NCBI GenBank assembly: GCA_030374735.1
Contig: JASCIV010000044.1
Span: 1 to 64,000, forward strand
Reading direction: 5' to 3'
Source: Gracilaria caudata
Lineage: Eukaryota > Rhodophyta > Florideophyceae > Gracilariales > Gracilariaceae
DNA: 64,000 nt
The position numbers were made by a program, and so were the translations under genes. Position 1 is the first letter of the stretch, and each line of letters opens with the position of its first letter. Under the pieces are notes generated by a model. It was not told where the DNA came from, searched no databases, and saw nothing but the letters and a program-made list of their open reading frames with translations. This document shows, piece after piece, positions 55,308 to 63,970 of this stretch.

Positions 55308-57245
55308 TCATCTCTCTTGACGACGACGAAGATTGGATCGTAGATTAGAAAGCATAAGGCTCTTGGATCTAGCATACAAAGCGGCTTCTTGGGGATCTTG
55401 CGTGTCCGCTAGCAAAGTGCGTGCTTCTCGTAACCCCGTTAGAAGGGAGATGAGATGACTGTCCTGAGCATGTCTCAGCTCCGTGAGGATTTTCTCTCGT
55501 AATCTATCTTCGATATCCATGAACTTTGCAGAACCAGGTGCAGATCTTAACAAGCACCACAGCAATCCTTCACTTCCCATCCCGCCAGTCCGAGCAATAG
55601 CGTCATAAACTGCCTTATCTTTCTCCTCACGTTCACGCCATTGAATCTCTTCTGACCTTGTCATTTGAGGATTGAATCCAGGTTGACCGCCAAATGTGTT
55701 TCCAAGGTCATCAGGTACACCGCCTTCTATTATCTTTTTGAGCTCATCACGCTCCTTATCTCCAAGCATAGCAGCTTTGGCTCGTTTCGCAACCGGGGTC
55801 GCAGGAATATCCGCGAGATCATCCTCTCCATCCAAGTCTACCAGCGTGATAGGACGCTTCGAAGCATTTCCTGCCTTTGTTCTTACTTCATCTCTTGTTT
55901 CTTCCGGTTTCAGAGTGAGTGGTTCCAGCTGTGGAAAATTCTCCAATAGGCAGAACGCATACATTATATATCGTTTAGACTGACAGAAATTCACAAATGT
56001 ATGCGATTTATCGTCGCCAAATTGTACGTATCCTCGAACGGCAGCCCTATACAATGATTTAAACGCAGCAAACTTCTGTTGCAAAGTTTCACCATCTCGC
56101 TCACAAATAAATCTTGGATAGATGCCAATTATATCTCTCCTTTTCACACCTCCTGAAACAGATTTGATTGGAACGGGTCTGAACTTCTTATCGTTGAATA
56201 TAGGTGCGACATGTAACGTCCATGGCTTTTCCTTTAGTTCAGGGTCGCGTAGTTGACTCAAGTAAGGTGCCACGCGTTTGTCCGCCAGAACATGAAGCAG
56301 TCTGCAGTACTCTCCGTCTCCAAAAGGTTGGGCATCGTCTGATACCTCAGAATTATCGTCTTGTGTTTCTTCCGCCGCTACGTTCCCAAAATCCGCAGGA
56401 GGGAGAGTGTGTGCTACTTTCTCTTTCCGCTCTTCGGGAACTGGAGCACTCTCTGCAGCCTCTTGTTCTGGCTTTGATTTCTCCCGCTCAATGCGAGCAA
56501 TCACTTCGTCAAGGGGGGGCATTCCCGGAACTACATTTCGATTATCACCATATACTGGCATATCTCCGCTAAGCCAAAAAATATGGTCTTCTTCCTTCTT
56601 TTTCTTGTCCGGACCTCTCGCAAAAGTTTCCGGTAACTTTCGCAGACGGTGGTGACGTTCATTCGCAAGTGAGGGATTCTTGATATCGAAATCATCAATG
56701 CAATCTAGTACGGTGCTCATGCACAACTGACGCTGAACGAGTTTGGTTGCTAGTATCTCACGACAATAAACAATCCGAAGCTCTGCAACCTTGACGTTCA
56801 AGGTTCGCAGGGCAGCGAGCATGGCTTTCTTTGGAATCTTAATGACTTCGATTGCATCTATAGCCTCCCTGAGGTTTCGAGGAACGTGATTCTTGGCAAT
56901 GTTCTCCAATCGGATTTCCTCTTCCTTCGACATGAAATCAGAGGGCCTAAACCCGCTCGAAGTGTATTCACGGTAGTTCTTGATAAGGTCTGCATTGCTA
57001 TTGTCGTCGTTGCCTTTGTATGTCAGAAAAATTCTGGCTGGCTTGGTAGCGCCCGTATGGCGAGGCGATGTACGACGATCCTGGGTGGCAGATCCCGAAC
57101 CATGAGCACCCGATGATGCTGGCATTCGAGCACGCGTCATTGATGGTCGAGTTATAGGACGCTTCTGCGGTGGTGGATTTGCTGTCCTCTCGGCGTTTTT
57201 AGACGGGAGTTGCCCCGAGTGTACGGACTTGGTGGTTGAAACCAT
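55308..57245 (-). CDS. Unrecognised 645-residue charged protein
   Basis: Intronless; I use the ATG at 57245 (MVSTTKSVHSGQLPSK). Residues 1-~85 are basic and Ser/Thr/Pro-rich with RPITRPSMTRARMP. A helical, moderately conserved-looking block lies at ~90-230 (DLIKNYREYTSSGFRPSDFM, MLAALRTLNVKVAELRIVYC). A Glu/Pro-rich linker follows, then an alpha/beta block at ~330-465 (YCRLLHVLADKRVAPYLSQL, RPVPIKSVSGGVKRRDIIG, KRYIMYAFCLLENFPQL). RPITLVDLDGEDDL near 490 resembles a SUMO-interaction motif, and PVAKRAKAA follows as a possible nuclear signal. The helical C-terminus ends Arg-rich. I cannot assign a family; nuclear location is a guess. Confidence 0.75.
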   Translation of the reverse strand: MVSTTKSVHSGQLPSKNAERTANPPPQKRPITRPSMTRARMPASSGAHGSGSATQDRRTSPRHTGATKPARIFLTYKGNDDNSNADLIKNYREYTSSGFRPSDFMSKEEEIRLENIAKNHVPRNLREAIDAIEVIKIPKKAMLAALRTLNVKVAELRIVYCREILATKLVQRQLCMSTVLDCIDDFDIKNPSLANERHHRLRKLPETFARGPDKKKKEEDHIFWLSGDMPVYGDNRNVVPGMPPLDEVIARIEREKSKPEQEAAESAPVPEERKEKVAHTLPPADFGNVAAEETQDDNSEVSDDAQPFGDGEYCRLLHVLADKRVAPYLSQLRDPELKEKPWTLHVAPIFNDKKFRPVPIKSVSGGVKRRDIIGIYPRFICERDGETLQQKFAAFKSLYRAAVRGYVQFGDDKSHTFVNFCQSKRYIMYAFCLLENFPQLEPLTLKPEETRDEVRTKAGNASKRPITLVDLDGEDDLADIPATPVAKRAKAAMLGDKERDELKKIIEGGVPDDLGNTFGGQPGFNPQMTRSEEIQWREREEKDKAVYDAIARTGGMGSEGLLWCLLRSAPGSAKFMDIEDRLREKILTELRHAQDSHLISLLTGLREARTLLADTQDPQEAALYARSKSLMLSNLRSNLRRRQER

Positions 57246-57771
57246 AGTTGTTTCTATTGTATTCAACTGCCGAAGGCCAATCCTGAGCAAAAGGCGTTGT
57301 GATTCAGATTAACGGAGAAAATGAAGAAAGATGATTCTTTAACTCCGTTACACACAGATAAGTCGTGTTTAGGGCAGTCCAAGAAGTTTGGCTTGGCTTG
57401 AGTACTGCCCGAGGGCGCGTCGAATGCTTCCAACGTTGTTCGGGACGCGCCTTTGTCCAAGTTAATGCCACTTCAACTTCTTCGGAGGAGAAGCGTTACG
57501 ACAACTGTCTAAAGAAAAGGAGCAATACTGACCACAACTCAATACCAATACCAGCACACAACGGATGTTGCAAGATGGCATGTGGCGAATGAAGGAAACA
57601 GTTTCACTTGGAAAAAGCTGTCCGTTGTGGTCCGTTTTCCTGCTTTGCGCTCGGCTGTTTCGTCAAGATCTTGAAGATCAAATTTCGAAAATTGTTGGCG
57701 AATGTTTCACCCTGGGGCCGTGCGTGAGTCCCTTATAGACAGGCCTGTGTATGATACAAGGGTACCAAGGG

Positions 57772-57781
57772 TACCTTCGTA
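57772..57781 (-). promoter_or_regulatory. Recurrent motif TACGAAGGTA (minus strand)
   Basis: Exact copy pointing toward the minus-strand gene that starts 526 bp downstream at 57245. It overlaps the next motif by three bases. Confidence 0.35.
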
Positions 57782-57790
57782 GAACGCTAC
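57779..57790 (+). repeat. Recurrent 12-bp motif GTAGAACGCTAC
   Basis: Exact copy directly adjoining a TACGAAGGTA motif, as also happens at 27724-27742, though in a different relative orientation. Confidence 0.5.
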
Positions 57791-58542
57791 ACCGGGACGT
57801 GGACAATTTTTCAAATGTCCGTTTTCCACAATTTTGGGGTCGCTTCGTGAGCGACCCCAACGAAGACACTTGTGAAAAGGCAATACAAGAGTAATTGCGT
57901 CCCACACTGCACTGCGAGACGCAATTATTGCCTTGAACTGTGAAACGAAAATCCAAAATGAACATGTGTTACCGTAACACCACTTCATCACCTGTTCCAC
58001 CGCAAGCACAAAAAGGAACATTCTTCAACAAAAGGGACCATTCTTCCATTACCCCTTTCAAAAGACGCTGCCAATTCGCGCCGCAAGCTTACCTCCGTAT
58101 ATGAAAGGAATTCTGTTCACCAAAGCGTTGTAACCAAAATCGGCATCGCATAGCAAGGTAATTCATGCATTATTTACCCGGTAAAGCTTTTCATTCCTAG
58201 AAGCACCACAATACTTACGAACCAGACGAAAGTACATCATTGCCGTTTACCAGTCAAACAACTTCTGCCTCTCGGCCCTCTTCTTTTTGACTTGTTTTGT
58301 ACATGTGGTTCGATTTCAAAAAAAAAAAAAAACATCATGTTTTGTTGACTTTTGTCCTCGTTCATCCTATGGACACCGTCTTGTTTGCGAAGACGATGGC
58401 TCGCAATCATGCTTTTTTTTCAACAAAGCCGCTCCGCAGTAAGTCGTAATTGGGATCCTAAAAAGAAGAAGATCACAGTCTCTTCCATCCGGGAATCATA
58501 ACCCCTGTGACATGCACCTTTGCTGTACCTCGGTATCTTAGA

Positions 58543-58552
58543 TACGAAGGTA
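58543..58552 (+). promoter_or_regulatory. Recurrent motif TACGAAGGTA upstream of hydrolase-fold gene
   Basis: Exact copy, within the imperfect palindrome AGATACGAAGGTATCT, 516 bp before the hydrolase-fold start codon and in the same orientation. Confidence 0.35.
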
Positions 58553-59068
58553 TCTACATCGCAGATTCTACAACCCATTGGCAAACGAGAGCCTCTCGAA
58601 TCGAATCTACCCTTCGTAGACCTAGAATTTCGAGAAATCTCGTGGCAATCCAGATTCACACTGCATTCCCGGGAAATTCGAAACTCGAGCTGAAGTCCAA
58701 AGGTACACGCATCGTGTGACCTCTAGAAGAGTATTAAGTCAGTATTCCTCCCTCTGCAGCTCACCGTTTTGCCTTGTAGGTATGTGTCGTTGTGTTACAC
58801 AACTTGTGTACATGCATGACGTCGTGGATGGTTGCTTTGATAAACGATTGCACATACCTGACTCATACTTCGTGTGCGTTGATATCTGCTTAAGCACCTT
58901 AGGCCCCACAATTTTCTCTCTCCATCGCTCCTTACTTCCAAGGGTGGATCATTGTTCCGTCAGCCTCGTTTCTCTTTCACAACGCTCGAACCATCGTCGT
59001 TTATCGAGATAATACAGCGCACATAGTCTCTTAGCCGGCATAACGTTACTATCCTTATCAAACAAGTT

Positions 59069-60157
59069 ATGAGCTTACTATCAATCGCTTTTCATATTCT
59101 TCATTTCTTTGTGGACTATCTACCTTCCTTCTTATCTTCTCGTTTGCAAGCGGCGTTGTTTATTCTAACGTTAGTCGCTCCAGATGCAGCACCTTCAAGG
59201 ATTCGTTCCGTGTCATACTGGATCGCGGATTGTAACACCAAAATCTACTCATTGCGCCCTCTAAGTTCCACTTCCCGAACCGTAGTGGTGGTACATGGAA
59301 ATGCGCCTTCTGGAAGCAGTGATCCTAGAGTAATAGCTTTGGCTCGAGCGATTGCATCCGCGAACCCGAATAATGTAGTGGTAGTGCCACACATTACTCC
59401 TCTTGCCCACATGAAACTTGAAATCGAACCTATCGTTCGGATCATGCGCGGTATAGTTGAAGACAAATCCTTGTGCAAATCGGGCACCTTATCCTTTGTG
59501 GGTCCTTGCATTCCTATTGGACTCTCACTCATTGCATCTACCATCGTGAAAGTTGCTGATTCTTTCTTGTGCGTTGGAGCCCATACTGATTTTCACAGCA
59601 GCACAAGCCACATGATCTCACGCTGTGATCAAGAAGACGCAAAATATGCCCTGAATGCCATGTTTGCAAACTTTTGGCATCCACCCAACGAAAAGTTGGA
59701 GGCAATGTTCCGAGCTTACTGCGATGATGACCATTATCGTAATATCGGGAAGAAGTCTAACATATTGGATAGACTGATGGAAGAAAACAAAGAAGAAGCA
59801 AAAACGTTTAATCGGCTTCGCGACGACACGGACTTTCTCAAAGAGAAAATGGATGTTTGCTACCATCGCCACAGAGATGCATTAACTAAGTTATCTCCAA
59901 TCGAATATGTTGATCGTCTTACTTGTAAGTCGGTAGTTTTGATTCATGCACAAACCGATGTTGTCATCCCACCTGTGCAGAATGCAGTTCTCAAAGAAGC
60001 TATTGACAAACTGGGAAGAGTTGCAACGTCGGCCAAAGTAACTCACCTACTCAATCACGGGGATCAACAACCTCTTTCATTTACAGACATACCAGAAGTT
60101 CTTCATCTCATTGACGTAATTTCATTGTTCTTTTCAACAAAGAGTTACATTAGATGA
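59069..60157 (+). CDS. Alpha/beta-hydrolase-fold protein, probably non-catalytic
   Basis: A 362-residue intronless protein. A hydrophobic N-terminus (LLSIAFHILHFFVDYLPSFL) suggests a membrane anchor or signal. The fold is indicated by TVVVVHGNAPSGSSDPRVIALARAIA (strand then oxyanion loop), VVVVPHITPLAHMKLEIEP, and near the C-terminus SVVLIHAQTDVVIPPVQNAVL with the usual acid Asp, then LLNHGDQQPLSF with a possible His. At the nucleophile elbow, where GxSxG is expected, the sequence is SFVGPCIPIGLSL: no Ser in the G-x-S-x-G position. It may therefore be an inactive relative or use another residue. The substrate and pathway are unknown. Confidence 0.65.
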   Translation: MSLLSIAFHILHFFVDYLPSFLSSRLQAALFILTLVAPDAAPSRIRSVSYWIADCNTKIYSLRPLSSTSRTVVVVHGNAPSGSSDPRVIALARAIASANPNNVVVVPHITPLAHMKLEIEPIVRIMRGIVEDKSLCKSGTLSFVGPCIPIGLSLIASTIVKVADSFLCVGAHTDFHSSTSHMISRCDQEDAKYALNAMFANFWHPPNEKLEAMFRAYCDDDHYRNIGKKSNILDRLMEENKEEAKTFNRLRDDTDFLKEKMDVCYHRHRDALTKLSPIEYVDRLTCKSVVLIHAQTDVVIPPVQNAVLKEAIDKLGRVATSAKVTHLLNHGDQQPLSFTDIPEVLHLIDVISLFFSTKSYIR

Positions 60158-60250
60158 CTAGGGCAGGGCTGGTTCCTTGTCTACGGTGGATGGGAAGGTG
60201 TATTGAAGAGCAAATACCCATTTCTCACAAGGCCGAAACGCATCTCGATT

Positions 60251-61747
60251 TTAGAGATGAGTCACATTTTGTCCACAGGTGCAACAATAGCTACCTGGCA
60301 CCAGCTTGGGTCTTTGGAGATACGGCAAATCTGGGATGATATTAAGTGTCTCCGTTGTTCGCTCAAACGTCAACTCATTCCTTGGCCCCCCAATCCTAAC
60401 GAAGCTGACACGCTGGACCGAATTTTCCGCAGATGGTGGTGTTGTCCTCTTCGAATTCGTCGCGATTGGCCTCAACGTGAAAGCAACCTTTTTCGCCGGA
60501 CGTGGCACCTGGGAATTTGTGAACACCAAGCGCTCCCTCCCCTCGGGCATCCAGAAAGGTGTGGTACTATCCACGAAAGTGCAATCATTAGTTCGGGCGC
60601 TCCCATGGCTCTTCGAAGAGACTTTTGCCCGGCATTCCAACGGAATTCCGTCACTGTCTTCGCTATCTGAAGCCGCGAGGAGATCGATAGTATCTCTTGG
60701 AAACGGTGTGTGACACTTGATCTTCGGTGCCGGAACGTCAATATTCGTATCCAAGGATTCTGAAAGTTCAAAGGAAACCCGAGCTTTCGTTGAAGCCTTT
60801 TTGCTAGTTTCCTGTGCGGGTAGGCGCATTTTCTGTCCCAAATTGTCACGTCTAGCGCTTCGCTCGCGAAAGTTTGAATGAGGACGAGCGTCATGCGGTT
60901 TTGTATTCCTTAGCGCAGACTTCGAAGTTGCAGTTTTTTTCCTTCCCTGCGTTTCAGAATGGGTATAAACCGTTTCAACCAAGTTAGCAGCTATATCATC
61001 ATCACTTCCGTAATCTGACATGTTTATGGGAGGAGCTGCGGGCGTTTGGCTCCGCTTAGACTTTCCATTGGCCCTCTTTGACGAACGACCTCGTACACGA
61101 CATGGCGGGGGAGGATTATTGTTCGCTTCCAATTCATTTTGATATGTTGGAGTCCCGAAATGGGCAGTCGTGTCGTCAATACCAGTAGGGGAAGGATCTT
61201 CTAAAAATGAAAGCGACTTCACCTTTTTCGGCTTTGCTCGCTCGTGATTGCCGTTTCCATCATCTACCACGAGTATATCCTTCAGTCTTTGATTCGTTAC
61301 GGCTTTCGATTCTCGGATCTTTTGTTCGTTATCCTTGAAGACATGGGCGGTAATACTCTCGTCTGTGGATGAACTCTCAAGAGCTCTTTTTGGTTCTTGA
61401 ATCGGCATTGACCAGGCCTTCTTGGGGATATTCATAGAAACTGGTGTATCTGGACCCTGGACAAAGTCTTGGTGAACTTTGTGGGGTTGGGAATTTTTGC
61501 TTCCGCTTGAGGTCTCCCGCCTCTCCTCGTGTTGTCCTGTACCACAAACTCGAATGGAGTCCTCTCGGGTGGTCACCTCCTTCAACGCACTGGTCTCCAT
61601 GGAGTTACGCTTACTCAGATCTGAATATTCTTCGCTCTCTATGGAAGTAATCGTCGGAATCTCGGTCAAGGCATTCGATGCTGTGATAGCGGAGCTGAAT
61701 TGGATTCTAGCAACAGGTTCAGAATAGGAAGAATCTCCGGTTTGCAT
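60251..61747 (-). CDS. Unrecognised 498-residue disordered nuclear-type protein
   Basis: An intronless frame rich in Ser, Thr, Lys, Arg and Asp with almost no hydrophobic core. Basic clusters (RGRSSKRANGKSKRSQTP; ERAKPKKVKSLSFLEDP) look like nuclear signals, and acidic patches (MSDYGSDDDIAANLV; LLAASDSEDSDGIP) alternate with them. Many S/T-P sites are present. The C-terminus has CCTCGQNVTHL, with a C-x2-C pair too short for a zinc finger by itself. No domain is recognised. The frame is long for chance, and its alternation with neighbours on the other strand is like the rest of the region. The stop is 93 bp from the convergent hydrolase-fold stop. Confidence 0.7.
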   Translation of the reverse strand: MQTGDSSYSEPVARIQFSSAITASNALTEIPTITSIESEEYSDLSKRNSMETSALKEVTTREDSIRVCGTGQHEERRETSSGSKNSQPHKVHQDFVQGPDTPVSMNIPKKAWSMPIQEPKRALESSSTDESITAHVFKDNEQKIRESKAVTNQRLKDILVVDDGNGNHERAKPKKVKSLSFLEDPSPTGIDDTTAHFGTPTYQNELEANNNPPPPCRVRGRSSKRANGKSKRSQTPAAPPINMSDYGSDDDIAANLVETVYTHSETQGRKKTATSKSALRNTKPHDARPHSNFRERSARRDNLGQKMRLPAQETSKKASTKARVSFELSESLDTNIDVPAPKIKCHTPFPRDTIDLLAASDSEDSDGIPLECRAKVSSKSHGSARTNDCTFVDSTTPFWMPEGRERLVFTNSQVPRPAKKVAFTLRPIATNSKRTTPPSAENSVQRVSFVRIGGPRNELTFERTTETLNIIPDLPYLQRPKLVPGSYCCTCGQNVTHL

Positions 61748-62738
61748 GTCCCTAGTTTCTCCAGACTACTGGACACCGGTACTTTTTGCTTCAGCACATT
61801 AGTTCTGCCTGCAATCGAGAGAAAGAATGAAGTAGAGGCGTGGGACAGAAGTGTTGTGGCAGAAGTTTTGGACAGTAAGGAGTTTACGTGGTGCACTCGA
61901 CGAGTGATTTATTGAACGCCAACGCGTGAGTAGAATTGCGTACACAAAATGTACGCCAGCCGATATATGACAATCATATCTATGTGCTACTGGGTTTTAA
62001 TGCAACGACCGACACTTCCCCGTATCTTTGCGTGTATTCAAGAGTGAAGCAGTTGCCGATGAATACTGACAGTGCAAAGAAGCACGGGTATCGTTCGTAA
62101 CACGTCCCATCGCAGTAGCCGAGGGAAAGCCCCCTCATCCCTCCGCTAGACCCGCACATTTGTTGTAGTCTATACGTATTTCAGAGAACTTGACACACCC
62201 CTCTAGATAAATCCTTCCTTCCGTTCATGAGCAAACTTGCAGAGGATCCAAGCTGTCATCAAATCATGTATTAGTATGATTTTCTGTGGTTTACTGCAGA
62301 AAGTTGACAGTATCCCTGTTTCATCTGTTCTTTCTATGCGGGTACGACGGATTTCTATCTTCTTCTTTATGGACAGTAGCTTTCTATTCCTAAACTACTG
62401 TAAAGCTTTTAAATAAAGCTTTCTCTCTTCAGAAAGGCCAAGAACTTCTGTAGCTCGGGTCTATCTACTCGTTATGACGTAACCATCAGGGTTTCTTGAG
62501 GTATACTTATAAAGTCTGGTGTGCGGGCATGTTGTCGACAAGTACTGGAGTTGAGTTGTCATCTGCGGGTCGCATTAAGACGAGGACGTTCTCTGTTTTG
62601 GTTCGAAGCATACAATCTGCATTTCACGTTCAAGGCCTCTAATTTTATACAACCAGAAGTTTTGAGACAAAAACGAGCTCTTCCCCATGGGTAAGGGCTA
62701 CCGAGTCCCTCGCCATCCAGTAAGGGGGGTGGAATCAA
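61748..62738. other. Divergent promoter region with dispersed repeat copy E
   Basis: About 990 bp with no gene seen. The only recognisable element is the repeat at 62351-62454. Confidence 0.55.
62351..62454 (+). repeat. Dispersed ~100-bp repeat, copy E
   Basis: It has TCTATCTTCTTCTTTATGGA, then GTAAAGCTTTTAAATAAAGC, then TTTCTCTCTTCAGAAAGGCC and AAGAACTTCTGTAG. This is the reverse complement of the left-edge copies in the same order, the best match being copy C. Confidence 0.55.
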
Positions 62739-63638
62739 ATGCAAATCGGCTTCGTTTTTAGCAACCATGTCATGATGTTGCCGAGTTTCCATGTTCCGTG
62801 TGTGCTGACGGTAGCTGGTTCCGATTCGGGAGGGGGTGCAGGAATTCAAGCCGATCTGAAAACGTTCACCGCTCTGAAAGTGTATGGGGCTAGTGTTGTA
62901 ACTGCTCTCACAGCCCAAAACACTAGAGGCGTACAGGATGTTCATGTTCCGCCTCTGCCATTCATAGAAAAGCAATTGGAAAGTGTGCTTTCCGATATCA
63001 GCATTAAGGCCCTTAAGACTGGCATGCTACCAACACCTGATGTGATTAGATGCACCGCGAAAGCAATTCGCCGACATGACATCCCTTTCGTTGTGGTAGA
63101 TCCCGTTCTCGTGGCCACCAGTGGAGACTCTTTGGTGCTCAGTGAAACGAAAGATGCACTGGTTCAGAGTTTGTTCCCCACAGCCACAATCATCACGCCG
63201 AATTTGCCCGAGGCAGAAAAGTTAACGGGAATGTGTATTGAATCACCATCTGATCTGAGACGTGCCTGCGAGAAGCTTGTGGAGATGGGATGTCGAACTG
63301 TTTTGCTTAAGGGTGGGCATGTTATTGAGAAGGAAATAAGTAGGGAGATCTCATACGAGGAATTTGGCATGCGCGTGGCATCCGATGTATTCTATGACGG
63401 GCAGGACTTCGAAGTGTTTAGCGGACCTCGAATTGAGACGAAGAACACGCACGGAACAGGGTGCACTCTCGCGGCCGCAATAACTTCTTTTCTTGCACAC
63501 GGAGAGAACCTTCGCAATGCGGTGCGTAGCGCAAAGAAGTTTGTCTTTTGTGGTATCAAAGACGGTATCGAGGTAGGGCACGGAAACGGACCTCTCAATC
63601 ATATGCATTCAATACCCAATTACACCAAGGATGAATGA
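62739..63638 (+). CDS. THID: Hydroxymethylpyrimidine (phosphate) kinase ThiD
   Basis: A 299-residue intronless protein, possibly starting at 62772 or 62775 instead. ThiD phosphorylates HMP and HMP-P to HMP-PP for thiamine synthesis. The ribokinase-fold motifs are clear: VLTVAGSDSGGGAGIQADLK, YGASVVTALTAQNTRGVQDV, ALKTGMLPTPDVIR, VVDPVLVATSGDSL, ITPNLPEAEKLTG, and the anion hole with catalytic Cys NTHGTGCTLAAAI. In plants ThiD is fused to ThiE (TH1). Here it ends shortly after the kinase domain with no ThiE part, while a ThiE-like gene stands alone 43 kb away. There is no clear transit peptide. Confidence 0.93.
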   Translation: MQIGFVFSNHVMMLPSFHVPCVLTVAGSDSGGGAGIQADLKTFTALKVYGASVVTALTAQNTRGVQDVHVPPLPFIEKQLESVLSDISIKALKTGMLPTPDVIRCTAKAIRRHDIPFVVVDPVLVATSGDSLVLSETKDALVQSLFPTATIITPNLPEAEKLTGMCIESPSDLRRACEKLVEMGCRTVLLKGGHVIEKEISREISYEEFGMRVASDVFYDGQDFEVFSGPRIETKNTHGTGCTLAAAITSFLAHGENLRNAVRSAKKFVFCGIKDGIEVGHGNGPLNHMHSIPNYTKDE

Positions 63639-63970
63639 TAGAGAAGAACGAAATGCTTGCCCTGCGGCTGACATGTTTCATTTTGAATTCGTCCTCAGCT
63701 CGTTGACTTCGTGTGTCCCTCACAGTTGGTTGGGAAGTAGAAAAGATAGCTGTAGCTCCTGTGCAGTATAGGAGATGCTAAAAAGCGATATCGCTATCGG
63801 GCCTACCAAGCACAGGCGCGATGTGGCCGCAAGTATATGAATGGAAGTTTTTACTGCGGTGTCAATACTAATAAGCACTACCGACTTCAACACACCAATC
63901 CCCCCCCTCCCCCGTATGAACAAAAGTTACATATCTTTCATCACCACCAGCACAGAGCTGAGAGTGAGCC
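63639..63970. other. Intergenic, no gene seen
   Basis: The 3' region of ThiD, including a C-rich run near 63898-63914. No gene is seen. Confidence 0.6.

Larger units (their letters stand above)
57246..59068. other. Long divergent gap, no gene seen
   Basis: About 1.8 kb between divergent starts. It holds two TACGAAGGTA motif copies (57772-57781 minus, 58543-58552 plus), each pointing to its own downstream gene, a GTAGAACGCTAC copy (57779-57790), an A14-class run near 58320, and a segment near 58345-58400 with GGACACCGTCTT as in dispersed repeat copy D. Open frames here are short. Confidence 0.5.

Noticed and set aside
58716..59012. Plus-strand frame of 98 residues
   Set aside because: It lacks an ATG start and has no recognisable features; it is probably the 5' UTR or promoter of the hydrolase-fold gene.
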